Shown here in pieces: positions 44,106 to 57,021 of a stretch of 64,000 bases of DNA. This stretch comes from Silene conica (lineage: Eukaryota; Streptophyta; Magnoliopsida; Caryophyllales; Caryophyllaceae): contig CM055311.2 of assembly GCA_029255685.2 (NCBI GenBank), positions 7,135,031 through 7,199,030 of the forward strand, read 5' to 3'. Under the pieces are notes generated by a model, which was not told the DNA's origin, did not search any database, and worked only from the letters and a program-made list of their open reading frames with translations. Numbering within the stretch: position 1 is the first letter of the stretch; each line of letters begins with the position of its first letter. Position numbers and translations under genes: made by a program.

Positions 44106-44309
44106 AAACCAAACCACCTAAGATTGCATGAAAATTGACTCATATAGGTTGTATGCTAGTCAATATCGACATGTTGATGTCACATGTTTTTATTATAAAT
44201 CCATCACCTTAGTTTATTCATTCTCGCATGCTAGATATTCGTTCACTTAATGAATTAAAATTAAAGATGATGGGATCTTCCTCTATAACCTAAAATTGAG
44301 ATTAATCTA
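44106..44309 (+). other. Leader of copia C, second part
   Basis: The sequence 'cgcctaaaccaaaccaccta' at the start matches the copia B leader at about 50521. It shows that copia C resumes here after the three-LTR insertion. It ends at ATTAC (44310-44314). Confidence 0.85.
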
Positions 44310-44314
44310 ATTAC

Positions 44315-46064
44315 TGACACGGCTGTCACAACCCTATCAAAAATAAAACCTAACTAGTCTCAACTAAATGTAGAAGAGGTAGTCGGGTATCGAATCCACA
44401 GGGAGACAGGGATCTTATAGTCTGACCAAGTTCGTCTAAGTAACCAAATTATGGGGATTAAGTGAATTTGGCGCTAAACTATAAAAAGTAAGGAAAAAGG
44501 AAAATGAGAAAAAAAAGGGAGCACTAGGATTTCTGGTGCGCCATGGCTAATAAGTCTGGTATGCGAATACAGGTCGCCCTATTGCGGTTTGTGGGTACAG
44601 AAAAGGTCCTTCCGGTCCGCTATTCACCCTAAAACCGTACTAACTTAGCTTCCACCCTAATTAGCACAGTCCTAACAATCGTCGCAGAACTACCCCTAAA
44701 CCAATCTTCCGATCTAGGCCAAGAGGGTTTCTACACAGTCAACTGAGTGCGTCGACTCAAACATTTAACAGAAAATAAGATGCGACGGATACGAACAAAC
44801 CGTAATATGGGTACCAGAATTAACATACCATCCTAAGCCATGGCTACCATAAATCTTAGTACTAAGTTTAGTTACGCATAATTAAAGGATGAATGACAAT
44901 GGTAACGACTTGCAAATCAAACTAGCATACGACATTCTGAAATATGAGACAAAACAGACCGTAGGAGCGGGGACAGAATAACATAAGACGAATGGAGACA
45001 GAGAGAGGTAAGACGCGTTTGCGATGTTCTTAAGACGAATACGGAAACATGAAACAACATACAATTCAAGATGAAAGTTGGGAAACTGATAGAGATTAGA
45101 ATGAGTGTAAATAGAACTAAGACCAGAAATCATAAAAGGGAAAGAATCAGAAGCAAAGGGGACGAAATGAAGCAAGTAAACGAACGAGAATGGCGAGAAA
45201 CGACAGTAAGCAAAAACAGAGTAAAACTCGAATAAATAACGAAAATCAGAAAATCGAACAACAAACAGATTAACGATAAGAACTCGAAATAGAAATGGAA
45301 GAAGAGGAATTACAGTAGGGAAATGTTAAGAATGATAAAGAAGAAACCTTGAACGGAAAAGTAAAGAGCTCGAATAAAAACCAATGTCGGCTACAAGTTT
45401 CAGAGGGTAGAGTTTTTTAGAAAAAGTCTGCAGAGGGCAGCCTTAGGTTAGAAAAACTTGACCTAATTATCTCAGAAATCCCCCTTTAAATAGGCAAAAA
45501 TCGAACTGAAACATTAACTCCTTGAACACGAAGAGTCTCCAAGCTCTTGATCGAGGGAAAATTCCTCTCGATCGAGCACTTTTAGCTTCAAAAAAACGGT
45601 CGATCGAACAGTGGAAGGTTACTCGATCGACCCCTCTTCTTGGGAACTTCTCGATCGATCACTTTGGCTTTCGACCGAGCGCTTTCTTCTAGGACACCTC
45701 TCGAACGAGCACAAGACAACTCGATCGATGACTATTCTTCATCTGGGTCTCTCGATCGAGCGCATGACAGCTCGATCGAGGACTCTGCTTCCTCGATAGA
45801 TTCTTCGACAAGCTCAGAAGTTGATTCTTCGCTTAAAACTTCTCGATCGAGGTGCAACCGGCCGAGGTTCTTCCATTGACTATAGAAAAACAGTGCTCTA
45901 AGGCAGAAAGAGCTCGGTCTCCGCTACTATTCGGTCACTAACTGCAAGATAGGAACACGAACACAAAGTAGCATATACGGGGTATAAAATGATACAAAAT
46001 CAGCAAATATTACGAGAATGTGTGCTAAGACAAGACTAAAAGTCTATACAAAATGCACACATCA
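44315..46064 (+). mobile_element. Solo LTR inserted in the copia C leader
   Basis: 1750 bp, starting TGACACGGCTGTCACAACC and ending ATGCACACATCA, flanked by ATTAC duplications (44310-44314, 46065-46069). A 'gggtatcgaatccacagggag' type block near 44385 is common in plant LTRs of this kind. No internal region, PBS or second LTR is present, so it arose by recombination between two LTRs. Orientation is taken from the TG...CA termini only. Open frames inside, including one at 45611-45879, come from CGATCGAG repeats. Confidence 0.85.
45538..45865. repeat. TCGATCGAG-type palindrome cluster in the solo LTR
   Basis: About a dozen copies of TCGATCGA or CTCGATCGAG and variants within 330 bp, at irregular spacing of 15-45 bp. 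Confidence 0.9.
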
Positions 46065-46069
46065 ATTAC

Positions 46070-46470
46070 TATGAATCTCTTCTTCGTCGCCAGACATATA
46101 GGACCTTACTCTCCATATGACCCCTTCTACGTTGGGTAAGTAGTAGTCGTTGACTTATTTTACCTCAACATCATGACCCTCGTACGATCTTGTGGTTATG
46201 GTGGACTAAAGATAGAATTTACAGAAATTTATCGACCAAGAATTCTAAATGTAGAATTAGCCAAGAGGTTGGCTTATCAATTTACTGAAATTGAGTCTTG
46301 AGATCATTTATATAGTTCTTGTGGAAGATCAATTATATAAATGCTTAAGTCGTCGCATTAAACTATTTTTGCATTAGACTATTTACAAAACGATGGTATG
46401 CTTATTATATTTTAATTTCCTCTTTACAGTGTAGAATTCATCTTACAAAATCAATAATACTGCATTTACA
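46070..46470 (+). other. Leader of copia C, third part
   Basis: Parallels copia B 50740-51138 ('atgaatc.cttcttcgtcg', 'ccttctacgt.gggtaagt'). It runs to the gag start at 46471. No coding. Confidence 0.8.
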
Positions 46471-48301
46471 ATGGCCGGTCATACTGATGCCCCTGCCTAG
46501 CGTCACATTAGCAAAATAATCGTGGCTAAAAACTTTCATGGACCACATGAATCAGTCCACGCGACTGAAAAATGACGGGTCCAACTTTGCGGACTGGGAG
46601 GCTGCATTACGGAATGCATCCATAGCTGATGGTAAGCTCAAGTACTTGACTGAGCCGTTACCACTAAACCCAGGCCCCAATGCTAGAGCTAACGTATCAC
46701 AAACTTACAGTGATTTCGTTATAGAAGCGAGTGCGATAAAGAACGTACTCATCTTTGCAATGGAATCCAATTTGCAAAGACGCTTCATTTCCCATAGTGC
46801 AAATAAGATTTTCACCACGCTCACCAACGAGTTTTCAAAAGCACCGATAATCGTTACTTATGAGCACACCTGTCGCCTCTTTGATGCGAAACTCCAAAAG
46901 GGCCAACCAGTTAGCTCACACATTCTCAATATGATTGAGAATGTCGAGAAATTGGAGTCCCTAAACTGCAAGATCAGTGAGAACGTGATTATTGATCGGA
47001 TGCTTCATTCACTTCACGATGGTTTTTCCTTATCCAAGGCGAACTATTATATGAATGACATGAGGAAAAGTGCTCATGAGCTACAATCCCTTCTGGTATA
47101 GACCGAGAAGGATTTTAAATTGAGTGGGAGCATGAAGCAAGATGTTCTCATGCTTGCTAACAAGGGAAAAGGTAAGGGAAAGGCTCAAGGAGAGTTAACT
47201 GCAGCTAAACCTCCTAAGTACAAAAAGGCCGGATTCAAGAGTGGGCCTGGTGAGACAAGTAGCTCACAAGGCAAGACTAAGAAGCAAAGACGGTAACATT
47301 GAGTGCCACCATTGCCACAAGACTGGGCATTGGAGTCGGAACTGTCCAGTGTACCGTGAGGACATAAAAGCAGGCCGCGTCGCTCCTGTTGGTATGTCAT
47401 CTTATATTCATATGATTGAGATTAACCATGCAAGTTTCGACACTTGGGTACTTGATACTGGTTGTGGTTCTCATCTGTGTAATCATTTGCAAGGCCTAAA
47501 AAACATCACACCTCTCGCAAAGGGTTATGTGGACCTGCGAGTCGGGAATGGAGCAAAAGTTGCTGCTGCTTCCATGGGAACATATGTGATCCAGCTACTG
47601 AGCGGATTCAAGTTATATCTGTATAACTGTTACTATGTACCAAGTTTATCTAAGAACATTATTTCTGTTTCCGTACTCGATAAAGACGGATTTTCATTCA
47701 TAATAAAGGATAATAGCTGTATTTTCTCTTTAAATGGAATGGTTTATGGTAAAACAGTTTCCATGAATGGTATATATGTCTTAGATAAATCGACTGAAAT
47801 ATTACACGTGAATAATAAGAAATTAAAGGTTGGTGACAAAGATCAAACTTATCTATGACACTGTCGTATGAGACACATAAATGATAAATGTGTAAAGCAG
47901 CTAATACAGAATGTCGCTATATCCCCATTGATTATGAATCATTTGGCACATGTGAATCATGTCTCATCGGCAAGATGACTCGTATTTCCTTCAAAGGTTT
48001 GGAATGCGCGCTGCTGACCTATTAGGCCTCGTACATACAGATGTGTGTGGACCTATGTCAATCACCGCGAGAGACGGCTATAGATATTTTATCACTTTCA
48101 CGGACGATTTAAGTAGATACAGATATGTCTACTTAATGAAGCATACAAGTGAATCCTTTGAATAAAGTTCAAGGAATTCAAGGCGAAGGTTGAAAACCAA
48201 CTGGATAGAAAGATTAAAGCACTTCGATCAGATCGTGGTGACGAATATCTTTCGAATGAGTTTGATCAACACCTTAAAGACTGTGGTATAGTACTACAGT
48301 T
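46471..48301 (+). pseudogene. gag-pol: Copia C gag and 5' pol, broken
   Basis: From the ATG at 46471 there is an early in-frame stop (near 46498), a long gag frame (46538-47101) ending at a TAG, and a frameshift near 47280. The zinc knuckle CHHCHKTGHWSRNC, protease motif WVLDTGCGSHLC and pre-integrase region follow, up to a TGA near 47857 where the family has Trp. More frameshifts surround the integrase start (VHTDVCGPM, near 48035). Copia B interrupts the integrase core after the second Asp region (ALRSDRGDEYLS), at CAGTT (48297-48301). It resumes at 57022. It cannot encode a polyprotein. Confidence 0.88.
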
Positions 48302-49293
48302 TGTTGGGGCTGGTGTCCTTGACAATTAAGTACAATGACTTATTAAATCTCTTTAAGGATCACAAGGGCATACTTCAGTATTATTACCAGTTGATCCACG
48401 TTTATCAATAACGGTTGGCTTGCTAGATAAGTTTGACGTTATTGTCATACGGATGGCGGTGATCAACTGGTCCCTATACGTCACACCTATAGGACACGTT
48501 TGAGAGATGTGAAGGTATGAAAATACAATCACATTTATGCCGGATACGACTAAACAGTTAGTCAGAAGTATTGACTATTAAATTAGTCAATAAGATGTTG
48601 AGATTATTATTTAATACGGATTAAATAATTTTAGCTAATACGGATTACATGTTTAATTCGTAAATTAAATATAAGCAGTTATATTTAATTAAATATTAAT
48701 TTCGCGTATTAATATAAACAGTTATATTAATTTGGGTAATTATACAATATCGTAATTTTATCAGACCATTATTAATACATCGACTGCATTAATATCTGAT
48801 AACACGTATGCGATTTATAATAAAAATCCCGCAAATAATATTTAGCAAATCGGGTCGAATCATGCAAAGGAATAAGGTAAGAGTGGAGAAAGCCCACTCT
48901 TACCCTAATTCGGCCGACCCACCCTAAGTGCTACATAAGGAGAGTCCTTCTCCTTATGTCAGTAACTGTTGAATCATAATTCTGACAATTAGGGTTTTTG
49001 AGAGCACTCTTCTCCCAAAAACTCAGATCTCACATCTAAAACCTCAATAACTCTCCCCATATTGCAAGGCAATTGGAGAGCCTTTCTAGCACACGCGGCA
49101 TCGTCTCAAACAAAGTCTTGGGTGCAAGTTATAGGAGGGAATTTACTTTAATTCCTGTTCTTAGGCCTATTCAAGCAAGGACCCGAGGTTGTATTCTTTT
49201 TCATGTTTTTATTTATCTTATGACTATAATCACAACTGTAATTTTCATTATAATCCTGCAAGTTTAGGGCGAATACATGCTTTATTCCCCACA
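48302..49293 (+). repeat. 5' LTR of copia B
   Basis: Starts TGTTGGGGCTGGTG and ends TTCCCCACA. Same length as the 3' LTR. Confidence 0.95.
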
Positions 49294-49295
49294 AG

Positions 49296-49307
49296 TGGTA
49301 TCAGAGC
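49296..49307 (+). promoter_or_regulatory. Primer binding site of copia B
   Basis: TGGTATCAGAGC two bases after the LTR, complementary to initiator tRNA-Met. Confidence 0.9.
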
Positions 49308-51138
49308 CAGTCCATGAAAATTTTACTTTTGTGTTTTTCATAAGTTTTAAAATCTGAAAAATCGTGTGCTGTCGCTGAGTCGGTCGATCGACCCCCTGTT
49401 GCGGTCGGTCGACCGCCTCCTGTGTATTTTTCTGTTTTGAAAGTTTTTCTTTTGTGAGTAATCGATCTTGTTTTTCGATTCCTGTTTACATATTGTTAAT
49501 TAATCGATATTCTTGACAATATGTGAACCCTTGTTGATGTTAATTTTGATTTACTTGTTTTAATCAAAGTTTAAAAGGTAAAAACTATGTTTTGATTTCA
49601 AAAGGTGCAGCGTTTTGCGTTTTCTGAAATTCGTTTTTACTGCCTGTTGGTCGGTCGACCTAATTGATAGGTCGGTCGACCGATTTTGCTATTGCAGAAA
49701 GTTTCTGTTTCTCGTCTGGAGGTCGGTCGACCACTTGTTTAGGTCGGTCGACCTCCCCCCCCCCCCCCCCCCCCCCCCCCCCGTAACAGACTCGTTTTTT
49801 TTTTTTTTTTTTTATTTCTCGAAAATAACATGTTTTATTTTCACATGGCCTTTAGTAATATACTGTATACGGAAATAGTATATTATTAATTTTGTGAAAC
49901 GGTTCACCCTCGTTTGATACATATTATTTTAAAAACGGTTTAAGATAATATGATTATAAATTTATTAAAATTGGGTGATTAAAACGGTATAATCACATAA
50001 TTTTAATCCCGTAAGGTGGTTTGGTAAAAATTTGTTAAATCATAATAACAGTATTATGTCATGTGTGAATTTTATTTAGTTGATGCATTTTATTTATCGT
50101 CTTGTTGAATGCCTTGAATGCTTTCAATAACGTATTTAATTTTTGCAAACGGTTGTAACTTAGTGTGGCCTTAGAAGATTGTGTCACCGTAATGATGGGA
50201 CACAGTCTTGCTTGTAATTTTGAGATCTTGAATCTCCGTTTTGGGTTTTTGCCATGTAATTACTTTTGTATTTAAATTAGAATGTAAATAGGATTATATT
50301 TGTAATTTAAATTAGTAATTTTGTGAAGACCAAAGACGGAGACCGGATGCTCACTCCCGCTGCAAGGACCAAGATGGAACATCAAGACAAGCTTCTAGGG
50401 TCCAACGGTGGATTCCAAGTTGTTTTATGTTTATTTTGGTAGGATAGGCCACACTAGGACTTTTATTTACGTTTATCGCATTTATCTTATGCTTTCATCG
50501 ATAATAGCTTGCATCATATTCCGCCTAAAACCAAACCACCTATAACATGCCTGAAAACTGACTCATGTAGAGGTTACGCGTTAGTTTTCTGTGACAATAC
50601 AGATGTCACATGTCAATTGCAAAGCCATCACTTTATTTCATTCATTCACGCATATGCTAGATATTAGTTCACTTAAAATGGATAAATATAAGTTGATGGG
50701 GTCTTCCTCGTATAACCAAAAATTGAGACTAGTCTTTATAAATCAGACTCCCATGAATCCCTTCTTCGTCGGTAGGCATAATATGACTCCTTCTACGTCG
50801 GGTAAGTGGGAACAGATGATTTATTTTATCTCAACATCATAGTCACTCGATACTATCTAGCGACTAAGATGGACTAATAGATAGGATTTACGGAAATCTA
50901 TCGACCAAGAGTTCCAACGGTGGAATTAACCAAACTGTGGGCTTATCAATATACGGAAATTGAGTCTTGGGATCATTTATATAATTCTTGAGGGAGATCA
51001 ATTATATAAATGCATGAGTCTACAAGTTTAAATACAATTTAATATAGACTTAAATCACAACAATGAGTTGCTTATATGGTTTTTTCTTTATCTTCTTTTC
51101 AGTGTAGAACACGTTCAAATTAAACTGCTGTATAACTA
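49308..51138 (+). other. Leader of copia B
   Basis: A 1.8-kb untranslated leader with GGTCGGTCGACC-type palindromes (49376-49755), a 28-base C run (49755-49782) and a T run (49795-49813). Its second half matches the copia C leader. A short frame at 50591-50842 shows no family resemblance. Confidence 0.75.
49376..49782. repeat. GGTCGGTCGACC palindromes and poly-C tract in copia B leader
   Basis: Copies lie near 49379, 49402, 49651, 49671, 49721 and 49741, arranged in pairs about 20 bp apart. The last runs into 28 consecutive C (49755-49782). Confidence 0.85.
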
Positions 51139-54100
51139 ATGGCTGGTGAAGACCCAATGCCAAGTGCCAAGCTAGCACGTGAATCCTGGCTAAAAGCCTT
51201 CATGGACTACATGAATCAGTCTACTAGACTGAGGAATGATGAGTCAAACTTCTCTGACTGGGAGGCAGCACTACGGAATGCTGCCATTGCTGACGGAAAG
51301 CTTAAGTATTTAACTGAGCCAATTCCGGCACACCCAGGAACTGGAGCTAGAGCTAACGAAGTTCGCGCTCATAGCGACTTCGTCATGGAAGCGGGTGCGA
51401 TAAAGAACGTACTCATTTATGCAATGGAATCCAATTTGCAAAGACGCTTCATAGCCCATGGTGCAAACAAGATTTTCACCACGCTCACTAACGAATTCTC
51501 AAAGGCTCCGAGGATCGTTTCTTAGGAGCATACCTGTCGCTTCTTTGAGGCGAAACTCCAGAAGGGCCAAGCAGTTAGCCCACATATTCTTCACATGATT
51601 GAGAATATCGAGAAACTGGAGGCCCTAAATTGCAATATCAGTGAGAACATAATCGTTGATCGAATGCTTCATTCGCTTCATGATGGGTTCACCCTCTTTA
51701 GGGCCAACTATTACATGAACGACATGAAGAAGACTCCTCATGAGCTCCACTCCCTTCTCGTACAGACCGAGAAGGATCTAAAATTAAGTGGGAGCGTGAA
51801 GCAAGATGTTCTCATGATTTCCAGTAAGGGTAAGGGTAAGGGTAAAGCTAAAGCTCAGGGCGACCTAACAGTAGGCAAGCCCAAGTTTAAGAAGTCAGGA
51901 TTTACTAAGAGTGGGCCAGGTGAGTCAAGCAACTCACAGGGCAAATCAAAGAGCAAGGATACTAGCATGGAATGTCACCATTGCCACAAGACTGGGCATT
52001 GGAGGCGCTCATGCCCCGTGTATCGTGGGGACATTAAGGCAGGCCGCGTTACTCCTGTTGGTATGTCTTCTTCTTCTTTTATTCATATGATTGAGATTAA
52101 CCATGCAAGTTACGGAACTTGGGTACTAGATACTGGTTGTGGTTCTCATCTATGTAATCATGTGCAGGGCCTCCGAAACCAAGAACCCCTAATCAAGGGT
52201 GAGGTTGACCTGCGTGTCGGGAATGGAGCACGTGTTGATGCAATCTCGAGGGGAACATACGTGATCCAGCTTCCAAGTGGATTCGAGTTATCTTTATATA
52301 ACTGTTATTATGTTCCTTGTTTGTCCAAAAACATTATACAGTTTCTGCGCTTGACAAACTCGGTTTTTCATTTGTAATAGAGAATAATAGCTGTTTCTCC
52401 TTACACAATATGATTTATGGCAAGGCAGTTTCCATGAATGGAATTTATGTTTTAGATCAAACCACCGAGATATTACATGTGAATGACAAGAGATTAAAGG
52501 TAGGTCACAAAGATCAAACTTACCTATGGCATTGTCGTATGGGACACATAAATGAGAAACGCGTGAAACAGCTCATACAGAATGGAGCTATCTCGCCCTT
52601 TGATTTCGAATCATATGGCACGTGTGAATCATGTCTCATCGGTAAGATGACTCGCATTTCCTTCAAAGATGTTGGAATGCGCGCTGCCGACCTATTAGGG
52701 TTCATACATACGGACATATGTGGCCCTATGTCGATCAACGCACGAGAAGGTTATAGGTATTTCATCACTTTCACGGACGATTTGAGTAGATATGGCTATG
52801 TCTACTTAATGAAGCACAAAAGTGAATCCTTTGACAAGTTCAAAGAATACCAGAATCGGGTACAGAACCAGCTGGGTAGAAAGATTAAAGCACTACGTTC
52901 TGATCGTGGTGGTGAGTATCTTTCACACGAGTTTGATCAACACCTTAAAGACTGTGGCATCGTGCTACAGTTGACTCCACCTGGAACACCACAATTAAAT
53001 GGTGTGTCCGAACGGAGAAATCGAACTCTACTCGATATGGTTCGATCCATGATGAGTCACACCGTTGTGCCTGATTCATTGTGGGGCTATGCTCTTTTGT
53101 CGGCCGCTCTAATTCTTAACCGAAGTCCGTCTAAAGCTGTTGACAAGACTCCATTCGAATTATGGAAGGGAACGGTCCCTAACTTGTCCTTTATTCGGGT
53201 TTGGGGCTGCGAGGCTTATGTCAAGTGGAGACACGAGGATAAGTTCGGCCCGCGATCGGTCAAGACATACTTTATAGGCTATCCAAAGGGAACTTTTGGT
53301 CATTACTTCTACTCGCCAACCGAACAACGTGTTTTTTGTTGCGGCTAGTACGACGTTCTTAGAGAAAGAATTTCTAGAGAACAAGTCGAGTAATAGAACC
53401 TTCGATTTATCGGAGGTTCAAGAACCAACTACCAAGCAACCATTGGAGGAAACAGTTCCTTCAACCGAGGCTGCGGTAGATATTCCTGAGGAACCTAGGA
53501 GGTTGGGAAAAGTCTTCATTCCTCCGGACAGATACATTGGTATGGTCGAGGAACATGATATGGATGACGTCTTACTCCTAGAGGGTAATGAACCCACAAC
53601 CTATAAAGGTGCCATGACCAGTTCTGACTCAAAGCTATGGCTAGAAGCCATGCAATCCGAGATGGACTCCATGTATGAGAACAACGTGTGGGATCTTGTG
53701 GACCTACCTGCAAAGGTACGTCCCCTTCAATGCAAATGGCTTTACAAAATAAAGCATGCCGTGGAAGGTAAACAAGATATCCATAAGGCAAGACTAGTTG
53801 CTAAAGGTTTCACCCAAGTGCCAGGCTTGCACTACGATGAGATCTTTGCACCCGTAGTCATGCTACGTTCCATTCGGATTATCTTAGCGATAGCCGCATT
53901 TCATGACTATGAAATATGGCAAATGGACGTTAAAACCGCCTTCTTAAACGGTTATTTGGAGGAAGAGTTGTACATGGTACAACCCGAGGGTTTTATTGAT
54001 CCAGCACATCCTAAGAAGGTTTGCAAGCTTAAGCGTTCCATCTATGGACTTAACCAAGCATCACGGAGTTGGAATCATCGCTTCGACCAAGTGATAAAAG

Positions 54101-55167
54101 AGAATGGATTCGTTCGATCAGTCGAGGAACCATGTCTCTATATCAAGTCGAGTGGGAGCAAGATTGTATTCCTAGTACTGTATGTCGATGACATACTCTT
54201 GATTGGGAATGACATACCTCTCCTTTCTTCGGTTAAAGCATGGTTGAAAAACCATTTCCAGATGAAAGATCTGGGAGAGGCACAAAGAATTTTGGGCATC
54301 CGTATCTACAGGGATAGATCACGACGGATGTTGTCTCTCAGTCAGGAGTCTTACATAGATAAGATTCTAGAGAGATTCAGCATGACGAACTCCAAGAAAG
54401 GGTTCCTTCCTGTGACTACTGGGCTTCACTTGAGCAAGTCTCAAGAAGCTAAGACATTGGAAGAGCAAGAGCGCATGAGTCGGATTCCTTATGCTTCGGC
54501 AATAGGATCGATCATGTATGTCATGATATGCACACGTCCAGACGTTGCATATGCATTGAGTATGACTAGTCGATTCCAAGCTCATCCAGGTGAACAACAC
54601 TGGATGGCCGTGAAAAACATTCTTAAGTACCTACGGAGGACTAAAGATTGGGGATTGACTTATGGAGGCGACTCAACGCTCTGCGCCACGGGTTACGCAG
54701 ATGCTAGCTTTCAAACGGATCGAGATGACTCGAAATCTCAGTCTGGATTCGTTTTTACTCTTAATGGCGCTGCTGTCAGCTGGAAAAGTTCTAAACAGAG
54801 TGTTATAGCAGATTCTACGACTGAGTCCGAGTACTATGCCGCCTCAGAAGCAGCTAAGGAAGCAATATGGATGCGTCAATTCTTACAAGGACTATCAGTA
54901 GTGCCTAGTTCGAATGACCCAATCACCGTTTATTGTGATAATAAAGGTGCCATCTTCCAAGCTAAGGAGCATAAGTCTAGCAACAAGGTTAGGCATGTAC
55001 AACGGAAAGCTTATCTAATCAGAGATTACGTGGAGCAAAAGGAGATTTTCATTGATAAGATCGCTACGGATGACAACATAGCTGATCCTCTCACTAAAGC
55101 ATTACCACGTGATAAGCATGAAGGGCACATTCATTCCATGGGAATTAGATGTGTTCCTAAGTTGTAG
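51139..55167 (+). pseudogene. gag-pol: Copia B gag-pol, nearly intact (three lesions)
   Basis: Order is gag (from ATG 51139), zinc knuckle CHHCHKTGHWRRSCP (near 51975), protease WVLDTGCGSHLC (near 52120), pre-integrase zinc finger (HCRMGHIN...CESCLIGKM), and integrase core with Asp in HTDICGPM, Asp in RSDRGGEY and Glu in NGVSERRNRT. Reverse transcriptase follows (QMDVKTAFLNG, YVDDILLIG), then RNase H (GYADASFQTD, TESEYYAASEAAKEA), ending at 55167. Three lesions break it: TAG at 51523-51525 where copia C has TAT (Tyr), a one-base loss near 52337, and one extra T in a T run near 53333. Everything else stays open, consistent with a recent insertion. Lineage within copia is not assigned. Confidence 0.9.
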
Positions 55168-56029
55168 TACTCTTTTATGAATTCATGTAATAATTCATTT
55201 TCTCGTGTACTCTATTCAACCTCATTGTTATGAAATATAATGTTTTGTTTTTCATGTGGAATTGTACGCCAATTTTGAACACCACAAAGTGAACTGAATT
55301 ACATTACATCGTTTTAGTCCTTGATTACCCACTTGAGCTGATAACTCAGGTAATCATTTTGTGACGTTGGTTGACGGTGGGTTCAACGAGCCATAAGTCA
55401 CGCGGATGACTGACCAATCACAAAGGCGAGTTATACGGATATCTCGTAGGACACCCCGTGACAACGTTATGGAGTCCTAAATGTTTTATAACATTGGGTG
55501 CCAGGTCGTGGATAGGACCTCCATAGTGTTCCTTAGAGTCGAGTCTTTTGACTTTCAACTGTCTCTTGAGATTAAGGCAGATTTTGGGTAACTTTGGTTT
55601 CTTTCCCACGGTCATCGTAACAGGGGCCAAGAGGATTTTTTCTGGGTTATTTCATGCTGCGCGATATCAGCAGGATTCGAGTTGAGGGAAATATCCAAAC
55701 CCTTATCAGGATTTTATCATTTCTCAGGGCCACTCGAGGAGTAGTAACTGAAATGCATGACCATGCTCGAATACAGATTCGTTTTATCAGTTAAGTTACT
55801 CTCTAGTCGGGGAAACCACTCTTGATACAGATCGCTTGTGAGATACGACCTTTCAAATACGGATTTGCAAATTGTCTTACATTGAGTGGGAGAAATTTTA
55901 AAAGGATATGAGAATCGGTTATCGCACCTACACTTGTACGGACAAGTGGGAGTTTGTTGGAGCCTTGTGTCCTCCACATGTAGTGTGATAACGTCATTGC
56001 ACATACCCTTGTACGGACAAGTGGGAGAT
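55168..56029 (+). other. Copia B 3' untranslated region with two polypurine/LTR-start-like segments
   Basis: No gene. Near the end the block CTTGTACGGACAAGTGGGAG appears twice (about 55932 and 56009). The first copy is followed by TTTGTTGGAGCCTTGTGTCC, resembling the start of the copia C LTR. The second is followed by the real 3' LTR. Confidence 0.75.
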
Positions 56030-57021
56030 TGTTGGGGCTGGTGTCCTTGACAATTAAGTACAATGACTTATTAAATCTCTTTAAGGATCACAAGGGCATA
56101 CTTCAGTATTATTACCAGTTGATCCACGTTTATCAATAACGGTTGGCTTGCTAGATAAGTTTGACGTTATTGTCATACGGATGGCGGTGATCAACTGGTC
56201 CCTATACGTCACACCTATAGGACACGTTTGAGAGATGTGAAGGTATGAAAATACAATCACATTTATGCTGGATACGACTAAACAGTTAGTCAGAGGTATT
56301 GACTATTAAATTAGTCAATAAGATGTTGAGATTATTATTTAATACGGATTAAATAATTTTAGCTAATACGGATTACATGTTTAATTCGTAAATTAAATAT
56401 AAGCAGTTATATTTAATTAAATATTAATTTCGCGTATTAATATAAACAGTTATATTAATTTGGGTAATTATACAATATCGTAATTTTATCAGACCATTAT
56501 TAATACATCGACTGCATTAATATCTGATAACACGTATGTGATTTATAATAAAAATCCCGCAAATAATATTTAGCAAATCGGGTCGAATCATGCAAAGGAA
56601 TAAGGTAAGAGTGGAGAAAGCCCACTCTTACCCTAATTCGGCCGACCCACCCTAAGTGCTACATAAGGAGAGTCCTTCTCCTTATGTCAGTAACTGTTGA
56701 ATCATAATTCTGACAATTAGGGTTTTTGAGAGCACTCTTCTCCCAAAAACTCAGATCTCACATCTAAAACCTCAATAACTCTCCCCATATTGCAAGGCAA
56801 TTGGAGAGCCTTTCTAGCACACGCGGTATCGTCTCAAACAAAGTCTTGGGTGCAAGTTATAGGAGGGAATTTACTTTAATTCCTGTTCTTAGGCCTATTC
56901 AAGCAAGGACCCGAGGTTGTATTCTTTTTCATGTTTTTATTTATCTTATGACTATAATCACAACTGTAATTTTCATTATAATCCTGCAAGTTTAGGGCGA
57001 ATACATGCTTTATTCCCCACA
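56030..57021 (+). repeat. 3' LTR of copia B
   Basis: Begins TGTTGGGGCTGGTG after AGTGGGAGAT and ends CCCCACA before CAGTT. The frame at 56801-56995 is part of the LTR, and the same frame occurs in the 5' LTR at 49073. Confidence 0.95.

Larger units (their letters stand above)
48302..57021 (+). mobile_element. Ty1/copia element 'B', young, nested in copia C
   Basis: 8720 bp with 992-bp LTRs (48302-49293, 56030-57021), tRNA-Met PBS, gag-pol, and CAGTT duplications (48297-48301, 57022-57026). The LTRs differ at about four sites, all transitions (about 0.4%), so insertion was recent. Its proteins are close to those of copia C, its host, but the LTRs are distinct. Confidence 0.94.

Noticed and set aside
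45611..45879. Coding frames in the solo LTR
   Set aside because: Ser/Arg-rich translations of CGATCGAG repeats within a sequence that has LTR ends and target duplications.
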